From the NCBI GenBank assembly GCA_032622095.1, contig CP136063.1, forward strand, positions 82,999,980 through 83,063,979: 64,000 nt of DNA. The letters are read 5' to 3'. The position numbers were made by a program, and so were the translations under genes. This DNA comes from Siphonodentalium dalli (taxonomy: Eukaryota > Mollusca > Scaphopoda > Gadilida > Siphonodentaliidae). The notes under the pieces are model-generated. The model was given only the letters and a program-made list of their open reading frames with translations. It was not told where the DNA came from and did no database searches. Positions 1 to 13,300 of this stretch are shown in pieces (position 1 is the first letter of the stretch; every line of letters begins with the position of its first letter).

Positions 1-960
1 ATAAACCGCACGACCACACGCTTTCTGTGTGTTTTGATTGCACGCGTGGATGTTACGCTGGGATTTAAACACTTAAATAACTCGATTTAGGCTTGAGTTA
101 AATTATTGGTTTGTACACGCTTTTGATTGGCTGGCACCCACTGATTGCCGACTATATTACAATTATTTGATTTTAGACGATATTAGTGATGATATTGAAA
201 TTTTAACCGGGTATTGTCGATTAATCGGGAAACCGCCCAGCACTACTTTGTCTACAACATAAGATCTTCAGCATTCTTTGTATTTTTTTTTTATTATTAT
301 AAAAACAGAATTAGCCATTAAACACAAGATTATTTGGGCAAATTGGACATTTTAATTATATAATATTGACATACTAGTATTGAAAGAAAGCTACAAAAAT
401 TTCAGAATAATATTCCTTTACATAAAACAAAAAACAAAAAATTAAATAACATTATTTAATTGAGATTTAACTCTTTGCTCAATTAATTTTTTTTTTTTAA
501 CATGTTAAAAATACTTTGAAAAACTAACGCAACTATAACATCCGCAGAGTTATGAAACTTAAAGTTATGAATTCTTTAATAAAATCACTGAGACTCATTA
601 ATCTTTCCCTTTTCATCACCCCCTCCCCAACATGGGCCAGATCCCCAACCCTGCCCCCAACCCACCTCTCCCACCAGAAGGCTCAGCTTTGGCCAGCTAG
701 AGTTAATTGTACACATGTCTTTTATCTTATCTGTCAGATTGGAGTCTGGAATATAAACAATCACATTCATTGTAGCCCTGGTGTGTGTGTTATCTTAAAA
801 TCAAATTGAATGAAATGTGCTGAGCCAATATTATTTTGTAAACCCCCACTTAAACAGGTGCACTCTTTGTACTCTTATTTTGCAAAGAAAATGGGGGGTA
901 TATTTGTCCTTCAGTGTGTCCTTCCATCCGTCTGTCACAATGTCCTTCTATCCATCCATC
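1..960. other. AT-rich stretch, no gene seen
   Basis: The stretch holds A- and T-runs (for example near 285 and 487) and short pyrimidine-rich tracts. Open frames here are short and lack any recognisable family pattern. Confidence 0.5.
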
Positions 961-961
961 A

Positions 962-1520
962 ACAATTGTCTTCTTCTCCAGATCCATTAGACCGAATGGG
1001 TTCATATTTGATATGGATGTTCACTACATGTAGGTGACTGATTTGTTGAAATGAAGTCACAAGGTCAAATAGGTGCGAAGCCATGGCCATAATTCTTTCC
1101 CTCCATGGTAATTCCTAAAACTACTTCTTCTTGATAACCATCAGGCTTATTCAAATTATATTTGGTATGTAGGTTCCTTGGGTGACTGGGATTCAGATCT
1201 GTTTAAATGGTGTCACCAGGTAAAATAGGTGTGAAGCGATTGGAGTCATATTTGGTGGGGATAATAGCTAGGTGACTGGGATTAAAAAATTTTCAAATGG
1301 TGTCACCAGGTCAGATATGGGCGGGCCAGGGATATAACAGTTATAACTCTTTCCTTCCATAGCAATTCCTAAAACAACTTCTTCTCAAGATCCATTAGGC
1401 CGATTTAGCTTAAATTTGGTATGGAGGTTCATTGTGCGACAGGGATTCAAATTTGTTCAAATTTGGTCATCAGAGCCAGGGATATAAATCTATATCTTTC
1501 CTGTAATAGTAATTCTTAGA
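962..1520. repeat. Degenerate tandem repeat, four units of about 110-150 bp
   Basis: Four related units start near 969, 1122, 1239 and 1374. Shared phrases include CTTCTTCTC, GATCCATTAG, TATTTGGTATG, GGTGACTGGGATT and GGTGTCACCAGGT. It resembles the dispersed repeats at 10100-10440 and 46790-47100, which share the TTTGGTATG phrase. Confidence 0.6.
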
Positions 1521-2223
1521 TGACATCTTCTCATAAGTTGATAACCACTGATCGTCAGAGGGTTAGGACTTAGAATTTTGAACATTTAACCATTTTGATT
1601 TAAAAAAAAAAATTTATTATACATTTTTTTTAATTTAATTATTGAATGTTTTTATTTTTATTTAACTCCTTGCTCTAGCTATTTCCCTGTCTAGAACTAC
1701 TTGTTTTAATTGAATTTGACAAGTACTGACTGTTGAAGTAACCAGAATCCCAGTCTTCACTGTCTTCTTTAACTTTGACTGATCTACAAGTATTCTATTT
1801 ATAAACGGGGATATTCTCCTTTAATCTACTAGTATTTACCTGGTGAGCAAGGGATACTGCAAAAACTAATTGACAACATCATGCAATCAAAATCAGCTTT
1901 AATTAAATAATAAATAATAAATGAACAAGATGTTAGCAAACAACTGCCACTGATGCTGCTGTTGATAGAGGAACACACCACAGCTTCCCTCCCATAACAC
2001 ATGACAGAGCAGCGTCTACCAAGGGAACCCAATACAACAAAGTTAAAAAGGGAGTACCCCATAATACATGGTACCTAACTGTCCATGCCTCCATACAGTC
2101 ATATGACCAATCCCCAGCTGCCCTAGGTCCTCTAGTGTGATACATATTGTTAAAAGGTATCTGATCTCCATCTGCTGAATCTGCACATAAAAAAAAAGAA
2201 GAAATAATTCACTGCATGTACAT

Positions 2224-2401
2224 GTTTAACCCCCAAAAGAAACCCCCACATTCCACTATTTATTAAATACTAAAGAAGCAGAAACTTGTTTTCAAATAAA
2301 TAAAAAAGTACTGTTTAACCCCCAAAAGAAACCCCCACATTCCACTATTTATTAAATACTAAAGAAGCAGAAACTTGTTTTCAAATAAATAAAAAAGTAC
2401 T
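2224..2401. repeat. Perfect 89-bp tandem duplication
   Basis: The unit beginning GTTTAACCCCCAAAAGAAAC occurs at 2224 and again 89 bp later at 2313 with no differences I can see, ending near AAAAAAGTACTG. The identity suggests a recent duplication or an assembly duplication. Confidence 0.9.
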
Positions 2402-2790
2402 GGATATATGTATGCATGAAATAGAAAGTACAATTTAACAGCTGTGTGATTAGGCGTCAGTCTGGAGGGCATTAACAAATATGTCCATTGAAATAAAGTA
2501 GATCTATATTTGTTTTGACAAACGCTTGAACTACAATGTACATGTATCACCGAACAATTAATAAATACTGGTATATTGAGGGATGCCCAAACTGTGAAAA
2601 AGGTTTTAGTGGTCGATGCGTGTACTCAATTTATCTGTTGACATGCATGGCCCAACTAATCTATCTCTCTATTAGTACTGGCACACCCCCCCCATATATG
2701 GGGATTATGGCCAGTGTGCGTCTGTGCAAAGAACAGGGGAATGGTAGACAGGAAGAGGACAGTGATATCAAAGATGACAGATATAAGCTA

Positions 2791-2893
2791 CAGTAATGCC
2801 CTAAGTAATCGACCCCATAACCACAGCAGAATTATGGGTAACTTTTCAGGATTTAGTCAGAAATATGGGGGTCGATTACTTAGGGCATTACTG
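2791..2893. mobile_element. TA-flanked foldback MITE, family 1 (internally deleted)
   Basis: It starts CAGTAATGCCCTAAGTAATC and ends with the reverse complement ...GGGCATTACTG, with TA on each side. At 103 bp it keeps the left arm and only the outer part of the right arm. Confidence 0.85.
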
Positions 2894-2939
2894 TATGTAA
2901 CAGACACATTGTTAAAAACAACAGTGTATGCATCATGGT

Positions 2940-3560
2940 AATGTGGCCATCTGGCAAACTCTCTTCCTGAATATATCAGTTTCAGAGAGTTTTACCAGTT
3001 CTGGCCTGTCTGGGAGAGTATTGATAAGTTTATTCCACATAGTACATGTAGCTGTATTTGGAAAGAATGTAGAAGAATAGTAATCAAAACCTGTATGAAT
3101 GTGACGGAATGTCTGTACCTATTGTTACAGATGTGGCTTTTGTAAGTAGGCAGGAATTTTTATGGTAAATATATCATGGATAATTTTGTAAAACATACAT
3201 AATTTGGCAATTTTCCTTCTATGTTCAAGTGGTTTAATGCTCAAATTTGTTGCCATTGTAGAAATGCCGGAGAAAAGTGAGTAGTCTTTTGTGATCCATC
3301 GGAGAGCTCTGTTTTGTACTTTTTCAATTTGTGTTATAATTTTTTTTATTTCAAGAGACCATACAGTAGCAGCATATTCAAGTTTGGGTCATACCAAGGC
3401 TATGTATGCAGTTTTTCGGATATTAGAGTTTCTGGTTTTTATGTTGCATTGTAAGAATCCAAGCATTTTGTTGGCAATAGCAGTGATTCTGTTCATATTA
3501 GCCATGTTGTCCTATAAATTAGCATTTGATAGTTTTATGGATAATATGTAAGTTCAAATC
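2940..3560 (-). pseudogene. LINE (non-LTR retrotransposon) reverse-transcriptase C-terminal remnant
   Basis: Read on the - strand from about 3555, the translation runs through IANKMLGFLQ, then IRKTAYIALV, an in-frame TGA, PKLEYAATVWS, IEKVQNRALRWIT, and a later stretch with RRKIAKLCMFYKIIH and FFPNTATCTMWNKL. This order of motifs is the thumb and C-terminal region of the reverse transcriptase of invertebrate LINEs (Jockey/CR1/RTE-like group; the exact clade is not assigned). No polymerase catalytic core is present, and there are at least one stop and further breaks after the PAYLQKP stretch, so it is a dead 5'-truncated copy. It lies upstream of the first SPTLC1 exon seen, in the opposite direction. 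Confidence 0.85.
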
Positions 3561-4607
3561 ATGGATTGTTTTCTAAATACATGTATGGAACGCCACCAAA
3601 AAAAATGTTAAATTCTCACCTTTGAAGAAAGAATCGTCATGTTTGATAAGTCTGAGAAATGTTAAATGCGAAAAAATATTGCATGAATTTTCTGTTGGCA
3701 AAATGCAAATTCAGATAATTCAAAACAAAGATTCCATCTGAAAATAACGGGAGAATGGACACATAAAATAATATTATATATTTGTACTTTTAGAATACTG
3801 ATCCATGTTCCCTTCAACCATCTTAACAAATTTGACCTTTTTTGTATGCCACTCCAATGGAAAACCACCTGTCTTGAAAGACCATATTTGACTATATACA
3901 CCAGAATGGGTAACCTTGGGTTGCAATATAATTGAGACTGAAATAGATAATATAATTAGTCTTTGTATTTTACTATATAAAAGGTATATATATTCCTGTA
4001 AATTCAGGAATAGTGAACCTTCAGTGAAGGGCTTAATATAAACAATACAGCTTATAAAAAAACATAGATGAGGTACCATTGAAACGCTTCTCCACTAGGA
4101 AGGAAAAAACTTTCTTTGAAAGATGGAAACTTTTAAATTCTCTATTCACAACAAGTCACACTGTTAGGGTGGTTAGCCGTAGTAGAGACTCTATACCTGT
4201 TTAGATGCTTCCCTAAATCAAACTTACATGTACAGTTGTATATGAAGTTCTCATTTCTATTTTTTATATCATTGAAATGTGGAGAATAATTGAAACTGAA
4301 TATCTAATTGTAATCCTCTTCAATTTCTGCAATTTTTGCCAAATGTTTGAATGAGTATATATTTTTGATCTCAATAAAAAATAAAAAAAATATTTGACTA
4401 TATACACCGATTCACCCATGTCATTTATTTCTTTAGTAATTTGATACTATTATTTCATAGAAATTTTAGTGAACCATATGCAGGATTTGATTTCAGAAAC
4501 CAGCTATATAATTATTACCACAACTTTCCACCAGAAGATTCCTACTAGTTTAACTTTAATGACTAAAATGACATCACTATTGAAGGCACGGATGGCCATC
4601 ATTATAG
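3561..4607. other. AT-rich stretch, no gene seen
   Basis: No frame with a recognisable protein pattern was seen. A-rich and T-rich runs such as 4370-4392 are present. Confidence 0.4.
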
Positions 4608-5260
4608 GTTATAATTTAGAAATAACAGTTACCAAATTATGAAAATTTCCTCAGGAATATACTAATAGTATAGTATAATGATAGTATGAATGAGATATTA
4701 TTCACAAAATACACTTTGTGTGAGCCGAGCATTTGTTTATATACAGCACGTAAATAGTGAATGATAAGCAAAACATTCAACACCGTGGCGATTATTTAGG
4801 AGAGTGATTCACGATGACCCATTCAACACCTAAATCTTGAGGCGAGGATTAACGAGTGCTATATCTGTACATTGTATGTTGTTAACAACTTCGTGGCATT
4901 TCTAACCAAAGTTTACTATATTGGGGGTCTCCCCGGTGTTGCGTGTTTTGCTTATCGCATACTCTTTACTTACTGTTTGTTTACATAACATGGCATTTGT
5001 TTACACAGCACAGAGTACTAACATGACAATAACATGCAATTTATGCAATATTTATGATTGGTATTTGAACAAAGTTTGTCTATTATATGACATTTTTTCT
5101 GTTTATATGGTGGTTTTAACAGATGTGACTATTTTAACAGAATACCCACCACCAAAAACACTTACCATATCTTTAAATAGCAACTACTTTTCATGGTATC
5201 TCCTGCAAGATTTCCGCATGTTTGGTCCAATTCTGTTAAATATGCACCTCAAATGTTAAT
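4608..5260. repeat. Dispersed repeat, copy 1 of a ~0.5-0.6-kb family
   Basis: Most of this stretch is related to 39520-40030 in the same direction. Shared phrases are TTACCAAATTATGAAAATTT, GTGTGAGCCGA, TTTGTTTATATACAGCAC, GATAAGCAAAACATTCAACA and, further on, TGTTTTGCTTATCGCA. The last two are partly inverted to each other, so the unit contains an internal stem. Open frames inside (for example 4921-5259) are not conserved in the second copy. Confidence 0.7.
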
Positions 5261-7056
5261 CAGTATTACTAATCATTCCCATGTCTCTTCATTACACTTA
5301 GTTTTGACGACCGCGACTTCCTAGTGTCCTAGAAATGAATACTCTGAAGGTGTGGGGTACATATGCACAGGTTTAAAAGTTGTTTCACTTTATTGTTCTA
5401 CTTTAAGAACAGACCATTCAGGCGATACCATATAGCGATAGAGATCATTAGGGTGCTCACATACATGTGTAGCTACTCTCTGAATGTCAAATGACCCAGA
5501 ATTCCATAGTTATAACTGATAATTAACGTTTATTTGTGACAAAATTACACAATAAAATTTCTGGTCTCTGTTAACAGTAACCACAATTGTTCGTTAGCTA
5601 AACAACCACATGTTCTAGACCAGAAAATATTTGAAATATAATCAATATTAATTGATAAAAGCATTTCCGGGCATGGGTCATCGATTCATATACTATATCA
5701 GGCTTTCCGCCAGGTTTGGGGAACGGATCCTGTATCCGCAGAGGGGAAAATGCAATCAATGCTTTCAATGTCGTGGGAACACTAGTGGACCTACTTTTGT
5801 TGTATCGGCCAATAGAAGAATCAGAGAGATTTGCTGATCTGATCGTTTTGCATCCATTTTCTACCCAAGTAATTGAAGTTACTATGCTATCAACCGCAAT
5901 AACTTTAAAACCTAGAAAATTTATTAGATAAAAATTAATTGCCAGGTTATAGATCACCGGTGGTGAGGCCTTGCGTTGTTCCCAGTATACGGAAACGCGC
6001 CCGTTGAAGTTAAACGACTCACTATTCAAGACTTTGAAGATAGTTCGGATGCATAACGTGCAGGAATATAACACTCAGCAGATAGACGATTAGCAGGTTG
6101 GAAGCAATGAAGGAATAGAATAAAGTTCTAAATATCAAGCTAAATTATAATAAACATAAATAGATGCTTTGAAAAAAATGGAGTAATATATATATATTTT
6201 ACGACATGAAAATAGAATCAGTGGGTATGATTAAATTATCGGCGGTCATTTTTCGTAACCTAACTACAGCAGTGTAACCAAAGCATGTGTTCTAGCTATG
6301 TCGGGTTTGATCACTTCCTCAGTTCATCTAACTGTGTCTGCAGGTTGGAGCTAGCGTGCAACGTGCAGAGCCGGGTGTGCTCGTTCAGAATCCGGAGCAT
6401 TTCAGTAAAAACTTAATAAAGTGTACTCTATATTCTAAATAGAACACTTTGACCCTGCACATTGAATGTTAGCTCCGGCCTACAGACATACTGACATCCA
6501 ACTTTTAGTGCTAGATCGGTCCGATTGTGTATTCTCGCTAAGAATCAAATAAAGTTGTCAACTATTTAAATTTCTTAGTACTGTCCCAACAAAATTGAGA
6601 AGTAAACATCTTTATACCTTTATACATATGGAGTATGTCCTGTGGTATGACAGAAGGGGGGAAATTGGCTGGGGGAATGGGACCCTTAAATGGTCCCCCT
6701 GCCCTACTAGCGGAAAGCCTGACTATACCTTATTTCCCGGTAACTAAGCAGCAGATGTTTACAAAGAGATTGACCATCTTTAAGGTATCTGAAAGTTTGA
6801 GGTGCTGATTGCATTGCATTGAATGTATCACACTATTTTGTGATACATTATAGACTAATATCATGAAAGGACATCAGCATACACATATCTATGGTAGCAC
6901 AAGATTCTGTCTAATCAAGACGAGCCTTTTAAGCAGTTTTAGTCAAGTCAGTATTACAAATACATGTAATGCCCTGGGAATGAGGCTAAAATAATGAAAT
7001 AAAGAGAACTCGGCACAAACGCAAACTCATTACATAAACAAGCTATAACAGTGTGC
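5261..7056. other. No recognisable gene
   Basis: Short matched inverted bits occur, such as AGGCTTTCCGCC at 5700 and GCGGAAAGCCTGA near 6710. A 158-codon open frame on the - strand (5598-6074) matches nothing I recognise. I looked here for the missing 5' SPTLC1 exon and found none. Confidence 0.4.
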
Positions 7057-7058
7057 TA

Positions 7059-7270
7059 CAGTAAAGCCCTATATAATCGACTCCTTAACTACAGCAGAAT
7101 TATGGGTAATTTTTCAGGATTCAGTCGGAAATATGGCTTGTTTCCATTCATCGGAAAGCTTTCAGTGAGAGCTTTCCGATGAATGGCAAAAAGCCATTTC
7201 CGACTAAATCCTGAAAAATTACCCATAATTCTGCTGTGGTTAAGGAGTCGATTATTTAGGGCATTTACTG
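7059..7270. mobile_element. TA-flanked foldback MITE, family 1, full length
   Basis: It starts CAGTAAAGCCC and ends GGGCATTTACTG, with flanking TA. The arms are nearly complementary over about 100 bp with a centre at CTTTCAGTGAGAGC. It ends 21 bp before SPTLC1 visible exon 1. Confidence 0.92.
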
Positions 7271-7291
7271 TACATATAAATGCCTTTCCAG

Positions 7292-7395
7292 GAGAAAGAA
7301 GAATTATTAGAAGAATGGAACCCAGAACCATTGGTACCAGACACTCCTGATGACCATCCAGTTCTACAGCACATGGAGAATAATATAATAACCCA
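7292..7395 (+). CDS. SPTLC1: SPTLC1 visible exon 1
   Basis: This 104-bp exon encodes residues 1-34 plus two bases of codon 35. It opens with [19 protein letters not shown], the conserved stretch just after the N-terminal membrane helix in this family. The acceptor is TGCCTTTCCAG and the donor is CA|GTGAGT. It starts in phase 0, so a preceding exon must end on a full codon; I could not find that exon in 1-7291. A foldback element ends only 21 bp upstream, so the acceptor's pyrimidine tract and branch region lie against or inside the transposon. Confidence 0.93.
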
Positions 7396-10300
7396 GTGAG
7401 TAGCTTAACACAGGCACCAGACCTAGTCTTCTCGGTCCAAATCAGCTTGGGATATCGGTTGGGTTGATGCTGTTTTGGACCGAGTCCAGTCCCATTACTC
7501 TTCTATAACGTTGAAAAGACATAATACATTTACATGTTGAGCAGAGCTTATAATTTTACGCGAATCGATTCGCGTAAATATTAATGCTAATCCAAGTGGA
7601 TTTGCGCTGTGTATGCATTGGTGTCAAACAGCGACTGTTTTTATCAACTGAGCTTCCAGGTAGTGGAAAATGGGTCACTAGGTTTGACACTGTTATCATA
7701 ACACTGCTTTGATATGTAACTAAATCATTGACACAGTTTGCGCTAAAATTCGTAACAGTTACGCAATCACTAACAGTCTCGATGTCACATGTGATTTCAC
7801 CATTGGGGGGAATACCCACCATTCATAACATTCTATATTCCTTAGTGCTCATATGTCAGTAATCATGTGCAGATAGCCTGTTATCACTGGTCAGATAGCC
7901 TGTAATATTTTGACTTGACAATGGGAATTCTGTCAATATGATGAATATATTGACAGGAAATTCTGGCTGCCAGATGCATGGGGATTTGCCAGTAGTAGTA
8001 TAGGCCCATGTACATGTTACTATGATGTTAGTAAGTGTCATTCAAGTATTCAAATTTAAATTAGTCAATGATTGAAATATTATGGAGGTGACACACGTGA
8101 TGTTTTATGAGTGGAGATTCTATTTTTTTCTTCATATACAGTAATGCCCTAAATAATTGAATCCTTAACCAAAGCAGAATTATGGGTAACGTTGCCATTC
8201 ATCGGAAAGCTCTCAGTGAGAGCTTTCCGATCAATGGCAACAAGCCATATTTCCGACTAAATCCTGAAAAGTTACCCATAATTCTGCTGTGGTTAAGGAG
8301 TCAATTATTTAGGGCATTACTGTACTTGTTGTTTTAAAGACTTTTATGTTATTTCACATGAATCCACTTTGAAGACCTTGAGTCCATTTAACTACATATA
8401 CCAGTATTTATCTATTGACTAGTGTGTTATCTTCAATCTCATTGGTCGATAGCTACACAGGATAAACCCTAATTGTTTGGTCAACATCGAACCCCATGAT
8501 ATTTCTGGGAACCACATACAGAACAGAAATTATTCCATATCGTGTAGCTGCCTCGATTTTGGAATATCATATTGTCGCTGACATCACCAGATATTTCTGG
8601 GAGCCACACAGAAAGTTTTCCGTATTGTGAATTTTTCAAACAAAGCAGAAGAATTATTTCAGTTTCAATCAGAGTCAAGAGTGTGATATTAGCATTTGTG
8701 ACAATTCAATTTGTTTTCAGTTATTTATGGTGAAATCTGTTGTTATGGTAGATATACCAAACATTAAATGAATTTGAGTTTATTCTTCGTGTAATTCAAA
8801 ATGAACATTTCCCTATTCATTTCTATGGGGGGGGGGGGGGGGGGAAGGAAGGGATATGTTGATTTTAATCTACTGTTAAGATCAATGGATAAAATCGTCA
8901 CCCCATGTCTGTTCACGTAGTACAGGTTTTTACCTACCCTCAGCCGTATCCCATTCGGCGTTCCGCCTCATGGGATATGGCTGACTTCGGGTACGTAAAC
9001 AGACATGGGGTAACTAATAGTATTATCTACAAATGTTTGAAGTGCACTGTTTGAATCTACTCTTGCTATCTTTTACAGGCGTCCTGGAAAGTACCTGGAT
9101 ATAAATGGGCAGAAATGCCTAAACCTATCAACTCTCAATTTCCTGAATATGGTTGGAGATCCTTCAATTGAGGTATTGTTATTATTTTCTGCAGCCTTCA
9201 CAATTATTATTCTCTTGCTTCAGCTGTAGAATCCCATGTAGAAAACTTTATGTACAGTAATGCCCTAATTAATCGACTCCTTAACCACAGCAGAATTATG
9301 GGTAACTTTTCAGGATTTAGTCGGAAATATGGCTAGTTGCCATTCATTGGGAAGTTCTCCCCGAGAGAAGTCAGTAAACAGCTCACTGGATTGCTCGGGC
9401 AGCTGTCCCGAAGGACGGCCACATACTCACAAGTGACCTAGACCAGTCAACGGGAACAGCGATAAGACACACTGCAAGCAATGAATCCTATCCGCTCAAC
9501 CGCTAGCTGGCGAATGCTGTGAAGGCTTCAATCAAATAAACTATTATATAATTCCTGCTCATGCATACAGTAAAGCCCTAAGTAATCGGGGAGAGCTTTC
9601 CGATGAATGGCAACAAGCCATATTTCCGACTAAATCCTGAAAAGTTACCCATAATTCTGCTGTGGTTAAGAGGTTGATTACTTAGGGCGTTACTGTATCT
9701 CATTGTCTCACTGCGGCATAGTATTGGTCGCTCATTTGGATATTAGAAGATTAGATTAATCCTCTTTGCTACAAGTTATAATTATACATTGGAATGGTCT
9801 ATTATTCATTGAGACAGGTGTTTTGTTAATACAAGTGCAGAAGATATAGGGTTACAATCCATTCATTTCTTGGGAATGTTTAGATAAAGAGTAAATCCCT
9901 ATATTCGAGTGAGAATGCAGAAAGCTTAATGTTTGTGTTTTTAACCCTTTCAGTGCCAAGTCCGATTTTTGTATCAACCCATATTTCCTTGATCATTTTT
10001 CAAATTTATTGATTATAATAATGTGATACATTGATGGTTGATACAAAAATCGGTCTTGGCACTGAAAGGGTTAAAAAACAGGATATATTATGTTAGTGGC
10101 CTGTCCTCCGTCTGTCGGGGGCGTCTATCTGTATGTTCACTTTTTTCGTTTCCGGATGATAACTTTAGTAAGGCTAAACTGAACGGAACGAAATTTGGTA
10201 TGTGAGTTTACTAACCCAAAATACAGATCAAGTTCGAATTTGGGTTCAACCACAATTTTCACCTGAGTTATGGCCCATCTTGTTGGAATTTGCACTCAAT

Positions 10301-13300
10301 TTTCGTTTCCTGATGAGTACTTTAGTAAGTTTGAACTGAATGGAATGAAATTTGGTATGTGAGTTTACAAACCCAAAATACAGGTCAAGTTCGAATTTGG
10401 GTTCCATTCGCCAATTTTCACCAATGTATGGCTCTTATTTGGAATTACCACGTGGATATTTTGCCAGTATTGCTCCGGTTGTTTAATCTTGATACTCTAC
10501 GATATAATTTTATCTATTTGTAGGCAGAGGCTCTGAGGACATTAAGGATATATGGAGTTGGTTCCTGCGGACCACGTGGATTCTACGGAACCATGGGTAA
10601 ATTCTGTTTATTTTCAACTATTTATAGTAATGCCCTAAATAATTGACTCCTTAACCACAGCAGAATTATGGGTAACTTTTCGGGATTTAGTTGGAAATAT
10701 GGCTTGTTGCCATTCATCAGAAAGCTATCAGTGAGAGCTTTCCGATGAATGGCAACAAGCCATATTTCCGACTAAATCCTGAAAAGTTACCAATAATTCC
10801 GCTGTGGTTAAGGAGTCGATTATTTAGGGCATTACTGTATGGAATGCCGGCTGATACGGACCCTGGCTCTTATGGACCCTGGCTCATACGGACCCTGGCT
10901 CATACGGACCTCCGGCTGATACGGACCCTGGCTTACAGACCTTCTCAAAAGTAATGGCCCTCCCGACCGCGTTACGACCGTGTTGGAGTAACGTTACGAC
11001 CGCGTTGATCCAACGCGGTCGTAACGTTACTCCAACGTAGTCGTAACGTTACTCAAACGCGGTCGAGGAAACCGCCAACGCAACATAACGCGGTCGGCAT
11101 GACCACCAACGCAACAAACGCGGTCGAGATAACCGTCAACGCAACAAACGAGGTCGGGAGAATAGCTTATCAACTGTAATAATAATTATTGAATAACATT
11201 GTAAACATGAACTTTGAGACATGAACTCATTTTATTAAAAAAAAACATTAAATTGAAAAGAGAAAATGAACGACGGCCACCAATTTTAGTTTCATACAAT
11301 TTTCTGATAGGAAACAGAACGAAGTGTTGTAATCAATCGAGACAGTGGCCGTGTGTTTGGCTTGGGTGATGCATGCTTTATTGGTGATGTTTTACATTTA
11401 CATTTAGAATTTTTCTGGAAACAAATAATAAATGCAGATCACATCGATCGCGCTACACGAATTAATAGAGATGCAATTGAGATTTCTAACAAACAAAAAA
11501 CTTTGAGTTCACGTCTCAATGTACATGTACGTGTATTCTTTGAATATTTAATATTCAGCGTCACCTCCTAATAAAGGTCAATAACCTGTACGCCAAGGGT
11601 CCGATGTCATTTGAAATCTTCGTGAGGGTACGATAAAACACACATCTACATTTACACGCACGTTCGTAATTGACACATGGATATACATGTACAGTGATGC
11701 AAATAATTTAGAATATTAATTATCCATGTGTTGTGAAATACATGTAAAACAAACAGCGCTCAGATTTGGTTACCAGTGATTTGTCACTTTAACCAACAGA
11801 CCGCGGATCAAAAGCATGCCGCGAATGATTGACAGCGGTGTCTTCGGTAAAGTGGAGAGTGATACCATGTCCATGTGACTCGAACGGAATTCTCGATTGA
11901 AAACGTGCTGTCATAACTTCGTCGGTTTTGATTGGCTAGTGACCATGCACTCGATGAAGTCTTGTTCAGGTGTTACTTAATTCATTGATGATGAAATAAC
12001 GACATCATTCGTATTCAATGGTGCTTCGAAGAGACCAACAATGTATAATCCGCTATTGTGTAGGCAAGCATATGATAAATATTAACTTTCTTTTTACCGT
12101 AGGATATATAAGTTGAATAATATTGTTAACTTCAGTTTTTTTTTTCACCGGAATTAAATCACTGCAATTCAATTATTTATTTGTCTTCATCAAATATTTG
12201 AAAACAATGTACAATGTACATTTGAAGATCCATGCGCCGTCCGACGATACCAAATTAGACAAAATAGTTTTTTTCTAGATTTCCGGGTTATAAAAGAAAA
12301 CTTTAATATAGTCACCATCAATTATTATGTCACAGAAATCGCCAAAAAACACACAAATGTCCACCGTTTTATTATCGATCTATATCTACATACGTTTGTG
12401 GTTTTACATTGAAAACGAGTACAAACTATCATAATTTAAACACTCTTTAATACATACCACATTTCGGTGTAAACATGGACGCTCTTTATTAGAAGCGATA
12501 ATTTGAATTTTTTGCAAGACTGACAACAAGTGAGTTAAATGTATTCTCTTGAAAGCCGATATCTAGTCATCAAAACCTCGTATAATAAAAAGTTCTTTTG
12601 CACATATATTTACAGTATTCTCCGAAATTCGTTATCATTTCTACTGACAAGTACATCGTAAAATATTAACAATTCAAATCACAAGTCTACAGTCGACACA
12701 TAATGGCTTACACATTTGATTTCAAACGCCGATGCCGGACAAAATATATACAGTAATTTAATGTCCCGCTAAAAAAAAAAAACACACACACACACCACCA
12801 CCAGATAATTTTCTGTAACTCCACCCATATTTGAAAATTGATTGATATGTGTACATGCATTATGTAAAAATCGGCATGACCGCCAACGCAACAAACGCGG
12901 TCAAGTTAACCGTCAACGCAACAAATTAACGCAGTCGAGATAACCGTCAACGAAATGGAATGTTTCCAAAATAATATAATGTTGTTTGCGTGACGAGAGT
13001 AATGCATTCTGATTAGTGTTAAATGTTTACATATAGGCCCACATTTAGATTTTTCAGGGAAAAAAACTAATAAATAAATGTAGATCACGTTGATCACAAC
13101 GCGGTCGAGTAAACCGTCACGCAACAAACGCAGTCGAGATAACCATCAACGAAATGGAACGTTTCCAAAATAATACAATGTTGTTAACGTGATGGGAGTA
13201 ATGCATGATAGATTTGTGTTAAAATGTTTTACATATTGGCCCACATTTAGATTTTTTCCGGGAAAAAATAATAAATTACGGTAATGTAAATCACGTTGAT

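Noticed and set aside
5598-6074. 158-codon open frame on the - strand
   Set aside because: No recognisable family pattern, no splice or promoter context and no second copy to show constraint. Noted only as unexplained.
1-7291. The missing first exon(s) of SPTLC1
   Set aside because: I scanned for the N-terminal membrane-helix region expected just before EKEEL and found no candidate with a donor in phase 0.
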